From Apostichopus japonicus (taxonomy: Eukaryota > Echinodermata > Holothuroidea > Aspidochirotida > Stichopodidae): DNA of 64,000 nucleotides. The position numbers were made by a program, and so were the translations under genes. Location: assembly GCF_037975245.1 (NCBI RefSeq), contig NC_092581.1, positions 7,407,501 to 7,471,500 on the forward strand, read 5' to 3'. Positions 42,834 to 55,900 of the stretch are shown in pieces. The notes below the pieces were generated by a model. It had not been told where the DNA came from and made no database searches. It worked only from the letters and a program-made list of their open reading frames with translations. The stretch's first letter is position 1; each line of letters opens with the position of its first letter.

Positions 42834-43624
42834 TTATTCAGTACGGCACATTCGATTGATCAGTTCTGTACATTCGTTTGATCGGTACGGAACATTCGAT
42901 TGATCAGTACCGCTCATTCGATTGATCGGTACCGCATATTCGATTAATCGGAAAGAACATTCGATTGATCGGTACGGAACATTCGATTGATCGGTACCGC
43001 ACATTCGATTTATCGGTACGGAACATTCGATTGATCGGGACGGAACATTCGATTGATCGGTACCGCACATTCGATTGATCGGTACGGCACATTCGATTGA
43101 TCGGTACGGAACATTCGATTGATCAATACCGAACATTCGATTGATCGGTACCGCATATTCGAATAATCGGTAACGAACATTCGATTGATCGGTACGGAAC
43201 ATTCGTTTGATCATTACCGAACATTCGTTTGATCGGTACGGAACATTCGATTGATCGGTACCGCACATTCGATTATTCAGTACGGAACATTCGATTGATC
43301 GGTACGGCACATTCGATTGGTCGGTACCGCACATTACATTGTTCGGCACGCAATATTCGATTGATCGGTACCGCATATTCGATTCTTCAGTACGGCACAT
43401 TCGATTGATCGGTACGGAACATTCGATTGATCGATCACGAACATTCGATTGATCGGTAACGCACATTCGATTGATCGGTACCGCACATTCGATTAATCGG
43501 TAACGAGAATTCGATTGATCGGTACCGCACATTCGATTAATAGGTACGAAACATTCGATTAATCGGTACAGAACATTCGTTTGATCGTTACCGCACATTC
43601 GATTGATCGGTACCGCACATTCGA
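42834..43624. repeat. 791-bp HOR, copy 1
   Basis: The series ATTATTCAG, CAGTTCTG, CAGTACCGCTC, TACCGCAT and the 21-bp GGAAAGAAC monomer repeats 791 bp downstream, which is 36 monomers minus the one base missing from the short monomer. Further markers are GGGACGG, GATCAATACC, ATTCGAATAATC, GATCATTACC and ATTACATTG. Confidence 0.8.
42951..42971. repeat. 21-bp monomer of GGAAAG type
   Basis: ATTAATCGG is followed by the heptamer AAAGAAC instead of an octamer, giving a 21-bp monomer and a phase shift of -1. The same short monomer occurs at about 43,741, 54,144 and 58,191, each time after a TACCGCAT monomer and before TACGGAAC. The four are therefore copies of one ancestral deletion. Confidence 0.9.
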
Positions 43625-44130
43625 TTATTCAGTACGGCACATTCGATTTATCAGTTCTGTACATTCGTTTGATCGGTACGGAACATTCGATTGATCAGTA
43701 CCGCTCATTCGATTGATCGGTACCGCATATTCGATTAATCGGAAAGAACATTCGATTGGTAGGTACGGAACATTCGATTGATCGGTACCGCACATTCGAT
43801 TTATCGGTACGGAACATTCGATTGATCGGGACGGAACATTCGTTTGATCGGTACGGCACATTCGATTGATCGGTACCGAACATTCGATTGATCAATACCA
43901 AACATTCGATTGATTGGTACCGCATATTCGAATAATCGGTAACGAACATTCGATTGATCGGTACGGAACATTCGTTTGATCATTACCGAACATTCGTTTG
44001 ATCGGTACGGAACATTCGATTGATCGGTACCGCACATTCGATTATTCAGTACGGAACATTTGATTGATCGGTACGGCACATTCGATTGGTCGGTACCGCA
44101 CATTACATTGATCGGCACGCAATATTCGAT
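43625..44130. repeat. 791-bp HOR, copy 2
   Basis: This is the partner of 42,834-43,624. The offset falls to 769 bp by 43,920, which shows that one whole monomer was lost near 43.8 kb. It carries private changes such as ATTGGTAGG (about 43,757) and GATTGGTACC (about 43,913). Confidence 0.78.
43741..43761. repeat. 21-bp monomer of GGAAAG type
   Basis: This is the second occurrence of the AAAGAAC heptamer monomer, in the same neighbour context as at 42,951. It arose by duplication of the 791-bp unit. Confidence 0.9.
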
Positions 44131-44959
44131 TGATCGGTACCGCATATTCGATTCTTCAGTACGGCAAATTCGATTGATCGGTACGGAACATTCGATTGAG
44201 CGGTAACAAACATTCGATTGATCGGTAACACACATTCGATTGATCGTTGAGGCACATTCGATTGATCGGTACCGCACATTCGATTGATCGGTACGGAACA
44301 TTCGATTGATCGGTACGGAATATTCGTTTGATCGGTACTGCACATTCGATTAATCGGTACCGCATTTTCCATTGATCAGTGCCGCACATTCGATTAATCA
44401 ATACCGAACATTCGATTGATCGGTACCGCACATTCGATTGATCGGTACCGTACATTCGATTAATCGGTACGGAACATTCGATTGATCGGTACGGAACATT
44501 CGATTGATCGGTACCGCACATTCGATTGATCGGTAACGAACTTTCGATTGATCGGTACGGAACATTCGATTGATCGGTACGGAATATTCGATTAATCGGT
44601 AACGAACATTCGATTGATCGGTACCGTACATTCGATTGATCGGTACTGCACATTCAATTGATTGGTACGGAAAATTCGATTAATCGGTAACGAACATTCG
44701 ATTGATCGGTACCGCACATTCGATTGATCGGCACCGCACATTCGATTGATCGGTACGGAACATTCGATTGATCGGTAGGGAACATTCGATTGATCGGTAC
44801 CGCACATTCGATTGATCGGTACGGAACATTCGATTGATCGGTAACGCACATTCGATTGATCGGTACCGTACATGCGATTAATCGGTAAGACACATTCGAT
44901 TGATCGGTACGGAACATTCGATTGATCGGTACCGTACATTCGATTGATCGGTACTGCAC
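44131..44959. repeat. Irregular satellite linking two HOR families
   Basis: This is pure 22-bp array with rare variants: ATTGAGCGG and TAACAAAC at about 44,195-44,212, TAACACAC at about 44,230, GATCGTTGAGGCAC at about 44,243, ATTGATTGG at about 44,660 and ATGCGATTA at about 44,873. The part 44,151-44,300 matches 63,023-63,172. No gene or regulatory element was recognised. Confidence 0.75.
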
Positions 44960-46498
44960 ATTCGATTGATCGGTACGGAACATTCGATTAATCGGGAACG
45001 ATATTCGATTGATCGGTACCGCACATTCGATTGATCGGTACGGAACATTCGATTGATCGGTACCGTACATTCGATTGATCGGTACTGCACATTCGATTGA
45101 TCGGTACCGCACATTCGATTGATCGGAACCGCAATTTCCATTGATCGGCACGGAACATTCGATTGATCGGTACCGCACATTCGATTCTTCAGTACGGCAC
45201 AATCGATTGATCGGTACTGAACATTCGGTTGATCGGTACCGCACATTCGATTGATCGGTACGGAACATTCGATTGATCGGAAGAGAACATTCGATTGATC
45301 GGTACGGGACATTCGATTGATCGGTACCGCACATTCAATTGATCGGTACCGTACATTCGATTAATCGTTACGGAACATTCGATTGATCGGTACGGTACAT
45401 TCGATTGATCGGTACTGCACATTCGATTGATCGGTACGGAACATTCGATTGATCGGTACGGAACATTCGATTGATCGGTACCGCACATTCGATTGATCGG
45501 TACGGAACACTCGATTGATCGGTACCGTACATTCCATTAATCGGTACCGCACATTCGATTGATCGGTACTGTACATTCGATTGATCGGTACTGCACATTC
45601 GATTGATCGGTACGGAACATTCGATTAATCGGTAACGAACATTCGATTGATCGGTACCGTACATTCGATTGATCGGCACCGCACATTCGATTGATCGGTA
45701 CGGAACATTCGATTGATCGGTACGGAACATTCGATTAATCGGTAACGAACATTCGATTGATCGGTATCGCACATTCGATTGGTCGGTACCGCACATTCCA
45801 TTGATCGGCACGGAATATTCGATTGATCGGTACCGCATATTCGATTCTTCAGTACGGCACATTCGATTGATCGGTACGGAACATTCGATTGATCGGTAAC
45901 GAACATTCGATTGATCGGTAACGTACATTCGATTGATCGGTACCGCATTTTCGATTGATCGGTACCGCACGTTCGATTAATCGGCAAAGAACATTCGATT
46001 GATCGGTACCGTACATTCGATTGATCGGTACGGAACATTCGATTGATCGGTACGGAACATTCGATTGATCGGTACCGTACATTCGATTGATCGGTACGGA
46101 ACATTCGATTGATCGGTGCGGAACATTCGATTGATCGGTACCGCACATTCGATTAATCGGTACGAAATATTCGATTAATCGGTACAGAACATTCGATTGA
46201 TCGGTACCGCACATTCGATTGATCGGTACGGAACATTCGACTGATCGGGGCGGAACATTCGACTGATCGGTACCGCACATTCGATTGATCGGTACGGAAC
46301 ATTCGACTGATCGGGGCGGAACATTCGATTGATCGGTACCGCACATTCGATTGATCGGTACGGAACATTCGATTGATCAGTACGGCACATTCGAATGATC
46401 GGTTCTGTACATTCGTTTGATCGGTACCGCACATTATATTATTCTGTACGGCACATTCGATTGATCGGTACTGAACATTCGTTTGATCGGTACCGCAC
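44960..46498. repeat. 1,539-bp HOR, copy 1
   Basis: The unit repeats immediately at an offset of 1,539 bp, which is 70 monomers minus one base because each copy holds one 21-bp GGGAACGAT monomer. Markers include AATTTCCATTG, ATTCTTCAG with ACAATCG, ATTCGGTTG, GGAAGAGAAC, TACGGGAC, ACACTCGATTG, GGCAAAGAAC, TACGAAAT, ATTCGACTG with GGGGCGG, and ATTATATTATTCTG. The copies look almost identical. Confidence 0.88.
44991..45011. repeat. 21-bp monomer of GGGAACGAT type
   Basis: ATTAATCGG is followed by GAACGAT directly before ATTCG. One base is missing compared with the related 22-bp GGGAACGAAC monomer seen at about 2,549 and 9,289. The same short form occurs at 46,531, one HOR unit downstream. Confidence 0.88.
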
Positions 46499-48037
46499 AT
46501 TCGATTGATCGGTACGGAACATTCGATTAATCGGGAACGATATTCGATTGATCGGTACCGCACATTCGATTGATCGGTACGGAACATTCGATTGATCGGT
46601 ACCGTACATTCGATTGATCGGTACTGCACATTCGATTGATCGGTACCGCACATTCGATTGATCGGAACCGCAATTTCCATTGATCGGCACGGAACATTCG
46701 ATTGATCGGTACCGCACATTCGATTCTTCAGTACGGCACAATCGATTGATCGGTACTGAACATTCGGTTGATCGGTACCGCACATTCGATTGATCGGTAC
46801 GGAACATTCGATTGATCGGAAGAGAACATTCGATTGATCGGTACGGGACATTCGATTGATCGGTACCGCACATTCAATTGATCGGTACCGTACATTCGAT
46901 TAATCGTTACGGAACATTCGATTGATCGGTACGGTACATTCGATTGATCGGTACTGCACATTCGATTGATCGGTACGGAACATTCGATTGATCGGTACGG
47001 AACATTCGATTGATCGGTACCGCACATTCGATTGATCGGTACGGAACACTCGATTGATCGGTACCGTACATTCCATTAATCGGTACCGCACATTCGATTG
47101 ATCGGTACTGTACATTCGATTGATCGGTACTGCACATTCGATTGATCGGTACGGAACATTCGATTAATCGGTAACGAACATTCGATTGATCGGTACCGTA
47201 CATTCGATTGATCGGCACCGCACATTCGATTGATCGGTACGGAACATTCGATTGATCGGTACGGAACATTCGATTAATCGGTAACGAACATTCGATTGAT
47301 CGGTATCGCACATTCGATTGGTCGGTACCGCACATTCCATTGATCGGCACGGAATATTCGATTGATCGGTACCGCATATTCGATTCTTCAGTACGGCACA
47401 TTCGATTGATCGGTACGGAACATTCGATTGATCGGTAACGAACATTCGATTGATCGGTAACGTACATTCGATTGATCGGTACCGCATTTTCGATTGATCG
47501 GTACCGCACGTTCGATTAATCGGCAAAGAACATTCGATTGATCGGTACCGTACATTCGATTGATCGGTACGGAACATTCGATTGATCGGTACGGAACATT
47601 CGATTGATCGGTACCGTACATTCGATTGATCGGTACGGAACATTCGATTGATCGGTGCGGAACATTCGATTGATCGGTACCGCACATTCGATTAATCGGT
47701 ACGAAATATTCGATTAATCGGTACAGAACATTCGATTGATCGGTACCGCACATTCGATTGATCGGTACGGAACATTCGACTGATCGGGGCGGAACATTCG
47801 ACTGATCGGTACCGCACATTCGATTGATCGGTACGGAACATTCGACTGATCGGGGCGGAACATTCGATTGATCGGTACCGCACATTCGATTGATCGGTAC
47901 GGAACATTCGATTGATCAGTACGGCACATTCGAATGATCGGTTCTGTACATTCGTTTGATCGGTACCGCACATTATATTATTCTGTACGGCACATTCGAT
48001 TGATCGGTACTGAACATTCGTTTGATCGGTACCGCAC
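46499..48037. repeat. 1,539-bp HOR, copy 2
   Basis: This is the adjacent copy of 44,960-46,498. The match ends at about 48,050, where this copy has GATCGATACGG and copy 1 has the short GGGAACGAT monomer. Confidence 0.88.
46531..46551. repeat. 21-bp monomer of GGGAACGAT type
   Basis: This is the second occurrence of the short GGGAACGAT monomer, 1,539 bp minus rounding from the first and in the same context. It shifts the array phase by -1. Confidence 0.88.
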
Positions 48038-48704
48038 ATTCGATTGACCGGTACGGAACATTCGATTGATCGATACGGAACATTTGATTGATCGGTACCG
48101 CACATTCGATTGATCGGTACGGAACATTCGATTGATCAATACCGAACATTCCATTGATCGGTACCGCACATTCGATTAATCGGCAACGAACATTCGATTG
48201 ATCGGTACCGTACATTCGATTGATCGGTACGGAACATTCGATTGATCGGTACGGAACATTCGATTGATCGGTACCGCACATTCGATTGATCGGTACGGAA
48301 CATTCGACTGATCGGGGCGGAACATTCGATTGATCAATACCGAACATTCGATTGATCGGTACCGCATATTCGAATAATCGGTAACGAAAATTCGATTGAT
48401 CGGTACGGAACATTCGTTTGATCATTACCGAACATTCGTTTGATCGGTACCGCACATTCGATTGATCGGTACCGCACATTCGATTATTCAGTACGGCACA
48501 TTCGATTGACCAGTTCTTTACATTCGTTTGATCGGTACCGCACATTCGATTGATCATTACCGCACATTCGATTATTCGTTACGGCACATTCGATTGATCG
48601 GTACTGAACTTTCGATTGATCGGTACCGCACATTCGATTGATCGGTACGGAACATTCGATTGATCAGTACGGCACATTCGAATGATCGGTACCGAACATT
48701 CGAT
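47011..48704. repeat. 77-monomer HOR (1,694 bp), copy 1
   Basis: This tract repeats directly downstream at an offset of 1,694 bp (77 monomers). It begins inside the second 1,539-bp unit, so a later duplication took a new register. It adds GACCGGTACGG, GATCGATACGG, GATCAATACC, GGCAACG, GATCATTACC, CAGTTCTT and ATTATTCGTTACGG to the markers of the 1,539-bp unit. Confidence 0.86.
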
Positions 48705-50398
48705 TGATCGGTACCGCACATTCGATTGATCGGTACGGAACACTCGATTGATCGGTACCGTACATTCAATTAATCGGTACCGCACATTCGATTGATCGGT
48801 ACTGTACATTCGATTGATCGGTACTGCACATTCGATTGATCGGTACGGAACATTCGATTAATCGGTAACGAACATTCGATTGATCGGTACCGTACATTCG
48901 ATTGATCGGCACCGCACATTCGATTGATCGGTACGGAACATTCGATTGATCGGTACGGAACATTCGATTAATCGGTAACGAACATTCGATTGATCGGTAT
49001 CGCACATTCGATTGGTCGGTACCGCACATTCCATTGATCGGCACGGAATATTCGATTGATCGGTACCGCATATTCGATTCTTCAGTACGGCACATTCGAT
49101 TGATCGGTACGGAACATTCGATTGATCGGTAACGAACATTCGATTGATCGGTAACGTACATTCGATTGATCGGTACCGCATTTTCGATTGATCGGTACCG
49201 CACGTTCGATTAATCGGCAAAGAACATTCGATTGATCGGTACCGTACATTCGATTGATCGGTACGGAACATTCGATTGATCGGTACGGAACATTCGATTG
49301 ATCGGTACCGTACATTCGATTGATCGGTACGGAACATTCGATTGATCGGTACGGAACATTCGATTGATCGGTACCGCACATTCGATTAATCGGTACGAAA
49401 TATTCGATTAATCGGTACAGAACATTCGATTGATCGGTACCGCACATTCGATTGATCGGTACGGAACATTCGACTGATCGGGGCGGAACATTCGACTGAT
49501 CGGTACCGCACATTCGATTGATCGGTACGGAACATTCGACTGATCGGGGCGGAACATTCGATTGATCGGTACCGCACATTCGATTGATCGGTACGGAACA
49601 TTCGATTGATCAGTACGGCACATTCGAATGATCGGTTCTGTACATTCGTTTGATCGGTACCGCACATTATATTATTCTGTACGGCACATTCGATTGATCG
49701 GTACTGAACATTCGTTTGATCGGTACCGCACATTCGATTGACCGGTACGGAACATTCGATTGATCGATACGGAACATTTGATTGATCGGTACCGCACATT
49801 CGATTGATCGGTACGGAACATTCGATTGATCAATACCGAACATTCCATTGATCGGTACCGCACATTCGATTAATCGGCAACGAACATTCGATTGATCGGT
49901 ACCGTACATTCGATTGATCGGTACGGAACATTCGATTGATCGGTACGGAACATTCGATTGATCGGTACCGCACATTCGATTGATCGGTACGGAACATTCG
50001 ACTGATCGGGGCGGAACATTCGATTGATCAATACCGAACATTCGATTGATCGGTACCGCATATTCGAATAATCGGTAACGAAAATTCGATTGATCGGTAC
50101 GGAACATTCGTTTGATCATTACCGAACATTCGTTTGATCGGTACCGCACATTCGATTGATCGGTACCGCACATTCGATTATTCAGTACGGCACATTCGAT
50201 TGACCAGTTCTTTACATTCGTTTGATCGGTACCGCACATTCGATTGATCATTACCGCACATTCGATTATTCGTTACGGCACATTCGATTGATCGGTACTG
50301 AACTTTCGATTGATCGGTACCGCACATTCGATTGATCGGTACGGAACATTCGATTGATCAGTACGGCACATTCGAATGATCGGTACCGAACATTCGAT
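48705..50398. repeat. 77-monomer HOR (1,694 bp), copy 2
   Basis: This is the adjacent copy of 47,011-48,704, matching to about 50,425. Its right part (about 49.08-50.27 kb) recurs at about 54.58-55.77 kb (offset 5,499 bp) and 58.56-59.75 kb (a further 3,981 bp), so it was carried into the 4.6-kb unit. Confidence 0.86.
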
Positions 50399-52969
50399 TG
50401 ATCGGTACCGCACATTCGATTGATCGGTACTGCACATTCGATTGATCGGTACCGCACATTCGATTGATCGGTACCGCACATTCCATTGATCGGCACGGAA
50501 CATTCGATTGATCGGTACCGCACATTCGATTCTTCAGTACGGCACAATCGATTGATCGGTACTGAACATTCGGTTGATCGGTACCGCACATTCGATTGAT
50601 CGGTACGGAACATTCGATTGATCGGAAGAGAACATTCGATTGATCGGTACGGGACATTCGATTGATCGGTACCGCACATTCGATTAATCGGTACGGAACA
50701 TTCGATTGATCGGTACCGCACATTCAATTGATCGGTACCGTACATTCGATTAATCGTTACGGAACATTCGATTGATCGGTACGGAACATTCGATTGATCG
50801 GTACGGTACATTCGATTGATCGGTACTGCACATTCGATTGATCGGTACGGAACATTCGATTGATCGGTACGGAACATTCGATTGATCGGTACCGCACATT
50901 CGATTGATCGGTACGGAACACTCGATTGATCGGTACCGTACATTCAATTAATCGGTACCACATATTCGATTGATCGGTACTGTACATTCGATTGATCGGT
51001 ACTGCACATTCGATTGATCGGTACGGAACATTCGATTAATCGGTAACGAACATTCGATTGATCGGTACCGTACATTCGATTGATCGGCACCGCACATTCG
51101 ATTGATCGGTACGGAACATTCGATTGATCGGTACGGAACATTCGATTAATCGGTAACGAACATTCGATTGATCGGTATCGCACATTCGATTGGTCGGTAC
51201 CGCACATTCCATTGATCGGCACGGAATATTCGATTGATCGGTACCGCATATTCGATTCTTCAGTACGGCACATTCGATTGATCGGTACTGCACATTCGAT
51301 TGATAGGTACCGCATTTTCCATTGATCGGTGCCGCACATTCGATTAATCGGTAACGAACTTTCGATTGATCGGTACGGAACATTCGATTGATCAATACCG
51401 AACATTCGATTGATCGGTACCGCACATTCGATTGATCGGTACCGCACATTCGATTAATCGGCAACGAACATTCGATTGATCGGTACCGTACATTCGATTG
51501 ATCGGTACGGAACATTCGTTTGATCGGTACGGAACATTCGATTGATCGGTACCGCACATTCGATTAATACGTACGAAATATTCGATTGATCGGTACAGAA
51601 CATTCGATTGATCGGTACGGAACATTCGATTGATCGGTACCGCACATTCGATTGATCGGTACGGAACATTCGATTGATCGGTACCGCACATTCGATTGAT
51701 CGGTACCGCACATTCGATTGATCGGTACTGAACATTCGATTGATCGGTACCGCACATTCGATTGATCGGTACGGAACATTCGATTGATCAATACCGAACA
51801 TTCCATTGATCGGTACCGCACATTCGATTAATCGGCAACGAACATTCGATTGATCGGTACCGTACATTCGATTGATCGGTACGGAACATTCGATTGATCG
51901 GTACGGAACATTCGATTGATCGGTACCGCACATTCGATTATTCAGTGCGGAACATTCGATTGATCGGTACGGAACATTCGATTGATCGGGAGGGAACATT
52001 CGATTGATCGGTACCGCACATTCGATTGATCGGTACCGTACATTCGATTGATCGGTACGTAACATTCGATTGATCGGTACTGAACATTTGATTGATCGGT
52101 ACCGAACATTCGATTGATCGGTACGGAACATTCGATTGATCAATACCGAACATTCCATTGATCGGTACCGCACATTCGATTCATCGGTACGGAACATTCG
52201 ATTGATCGGTACCGCACATTCAATTGATCGGTACCGTACATTCGATTAATCGTTTCGGAACATTCTATTGATCGGTACGGAACATTCGATTGATCGGTAC
52301 GGTACATTCGATTGATCGGTACTGCACATTCGATTGATCGGTACGGAACATTCGATTGATCGGTACGGAACATTCGATTGATCGGTACCGCACATTCGAT
52401 TGATCGGTACGGAACACTCGATTGATCGGTACCGTACATTCAATTAATCGGTACCACATATTCGATTGATCGGTACGGAACATTCGATTGATCGGTACGG
52501 AACATTCGATTAATCGGTAACGAACATTCGATTGATCGGTACCGTACATTCGATTGATCGGCACCGCACATTCGATTGATCGGTACGGAACATTCGATTG
52601 ATCGGTACGGAACATTCGATTAATCGGTAACGAACATTCGATTGATCGGTATCGCACATTCGATTGGTCGGTACCGCACATTCCATTGATCGGCACGGAA
52701 TATTCGATTGATCGGTACCGCATATTCGATTCTTCAGTACGGCACATTCGATTGATCGGTACTGCACATTCGATTGATAGGTACCGCATTTTCCATTGAT
52801 CGGTGCCGCACATTCGATTAATCGGTAACGAATTTTCGATTGATCGGTACGGAACATTCGATTGATCAATACCGAACATTCGATTGATCGGTACAGCACA
52901 TTCGATTGATCGGTACCGCACATTCGATTAATCGGCAACGAACATTCGATTGATGGGTACCGTACATTC
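50399..52969. repeat. Mixed HOR zone with a 1.5-kb internal duplication
   Basis: The tract 50,520-50,720 repeats the ATTCTTCAG, ACAATCG, ATTCGGTTG and GGAAGAGAAC series of the 1,539-bp unit. The tract 50,700-51,480 then recurs at 52,196-52,955, first at an offset of 1,496 bp (68 monomers) and later at 1,474 bp (67 monomers), so one monomer was lost. Shared markers are GATCGTTACGG or GATCGTTTCGG, TACGGTAC, ACACTCGATTG, ATTGGTCGG, GATAGGTACC with ATTTTCC, and GGCAACG. Confidence 0.75.
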
Positions 52970-55900
52970 GATTATTCAGTGCGGAACATTCGATTGATCA
53001 GTACGGAACATTCGATTGATCGGGAGGGAACATTCGATTGATCGGTACCGCACATTCGATTGATCGGTACCGCACATTCGATTGATCGGTACGGAACATT
53101 CGATTGATCGGTACGGAACATTCGATTGATCGGTACCGCACATTCGATTAATCGGTACGAAATATTCGATTAATCGGTACAGAACATTCGATAGATCGGT
53201 ACCGCACATTCGATTGATCGGTACGGAACATTCGACTGATCGGGGCGGAACATTCGATTGATCAATACCGAACATTCGATTGATCGGTACCGCATATTCG
53301 AATAATCGGTAACGAAAATTCGATTGATCGGTACCGCACATTCGATTGATCGGTACCGCTCATTCGATTAATCGGTAACGAGAATTCGATTGATCGGTAC
53401 CGCACATTCGATTAATCGGTACGAAAAATTCGATTAATCGGTACAGAACATTCGCTTGATCGTTACCGCACATTCGATTGATCGGTACCGCATTTTCCAT
53501 TGATCGGTGCCGCACATTCGATTAATCGGTAACGAATTTTCGATTGATCGGTACGGAACATTCGATTGATCAATACCGAACATTCGATTGATCGGTACAG
53601 CACATTCGATTGATCGGTACCGCACATTCGATTAATCGGCAACGAACATTCGATTGATGGGTACCGTACATTCGATTGATCGGTACGGAACATTCGTTTG
53701 ATCGGTACGGAACATTCGATTGATCGGTAACGCACATTCGATTAATACGTACGAAATATTCGATTGATCGGTACAGAACATTCGATTGATCGGTACGGAA
53801 CATTCGATTGATCGGTACCGCACATTCGATTGATCGGTACGGAACATTCGATTGATCGGTACCGCACATTCGATTATTCAGTGCGGAACATTCGATTGAT
53901 CGGTACGGAACATTCGATTGATCGGGAGGGAACATTCGATTGATCGGTACCGCACATTCGATTGATCGGTACCGCACTTTCGATTGATCGGTACTGAACA
54001 TTCGATTGATCGGTACCGCACATTCGATTATTCAGTACGACACATTCGATTGATCAGTTCTGTACATTCGTTTGATCGGTACGGAACATTCGATTGATCA
54101 GTACCGCTCATTCGATTGATCGGTACCGCATATTCGATTAATCGGAAAGAACATTCGATTGATCGGTACGGAACATTCGATTGATCGGTACCGCACATTC
54201 GATTTATCGGTACGGAACATTCGATTGATCGGGACGGAACATTCGATTGATCGGTACCGCACATTCGATTGATCGGTACGGCACATTCGATTGATCGGTG
54301 CGGAACATTCGATTGATCAATACCGAACATTCGATTGATCGGTACCGCATATTCGAATAATCGGTAACGAACATTCGATTGATCGGTACGGAACATTCGT
54401 TTGATCATTACCGAACATTCGTTTGATCGGTACGGAACATTCGATTGTTCGGTACCGCACATTCGATTATTCAGTACGGAACATTCGATTGATCGGTACG
54501 GCACATTCGATTGGTCGGTACCGCACATTCCATTGATCGGCACGGAATATTCGATTGATCGGTACCGCATATTCGATTCTTCAGTACGGCACATTCGATT
54601 GATCGGTACGGAACATTCGATTGATCGGTAACGAACATTCGATTGATCGGTAACGCACATTCGATTGATCGGTACCGCATTTTCGATTGATCGGTACCGC
54701 ACGTTCGATTAATCGGCAAAGAACATTCGATTGATCGGTACCGTACATTCGATTGATCGGTACGGAACATTCGATTGATCGGTACGGAACATTCGATTGA
54801 TCGGTACCGTACATTCGATTGATCGGTACGGAACATTCGATTGATCGGTACGGAACATTCGATTGATCGGTACCGCACATTCGATTAATCGGTACGAAAT
54901 ATTCGATTAATCGGTACAGAACATTCGATTGATCGGTACCGCACATTCGATTGATCGGTACGGAACATTCGACTGATCGGGGCGGAACATTCGACTGATC
55001 GGTACCGCACATTCGATTGATCGGTACGGAACATTCGACTGATCGGGGCGGAACATTCGATTGATCGGTACCGCACATTCGATTGATCGGTACGGAACAT
55101 TCGATTGATCAGTACGGCACATTCGAATGATCGGTTCTGTACATTCGTTTGATCGGTACCGCACATTATATTATTCTGTACGGCACATTCGATTGATCGG
55201 TACTGAACATTCGTTTGATCGGTACCGCACATTCGATTGACCGGTACGGAACATTCGATTGATCGATACGGAACATTTGATTGATCGGTACCGCACATTC
55301 GATTGATCGGTACGGAACATTCGATTGATCAATACCGAACATTCCATTGATCGGTACCTCACATTCGATTAATCGGCAACGAACATTCGATTGATCGGTA
55401 CCGTACATTCGATTGATCGGTACGGAACTTTCGATTGATCGGTACGGAACATTCGATTGATCGGTACCGCACATTCGATTGATCGGTACGGAACATTCGA
55501 CTGATCGGGGCGGAACATTCGATTGATCAATACCGAACATTCGATTGATCGGTACCGCATATTCGAATAATCGGTAACGAAAATTCGATTGATCGGTACG
55601 GAACATTCGTTTGATCACTACCGAACATTCGTTTGATCGGTACCGCACATTCGATTGATCGGTACCGCACATTCGATTATTCAGTACGGCACATTCGATT
55701 GACCAGTTCTTTACATTCGTTTGATCGGTACCGCACATTCGATTGATCATTACCGCACATTCGATTATTCGTTACGGCACATTCGATTGATCGGTACTGA
55801 ACTTTCGATTGATCGGTACCGCACATTCGATTGATCGGTACGGAACATTCGATTGATCAGTACGGCACATTCGAATGATCGGTACCGCACATTCGATTGA

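Noticed and set aside
54401-54631. Plus-strand open frame of 76 residues, with an identical one at 58,382-58,612
   Set aside because: The plus strand normally has TGA in every monomer (ATTGATC). Here local variants (ATTGTTCGG, ATTATTCAG, ATTGGTCGG, CATTCGTTTG) happen to fall in the one affected phase. It is entirely satellite and shared through the 4,575-bp HOR.
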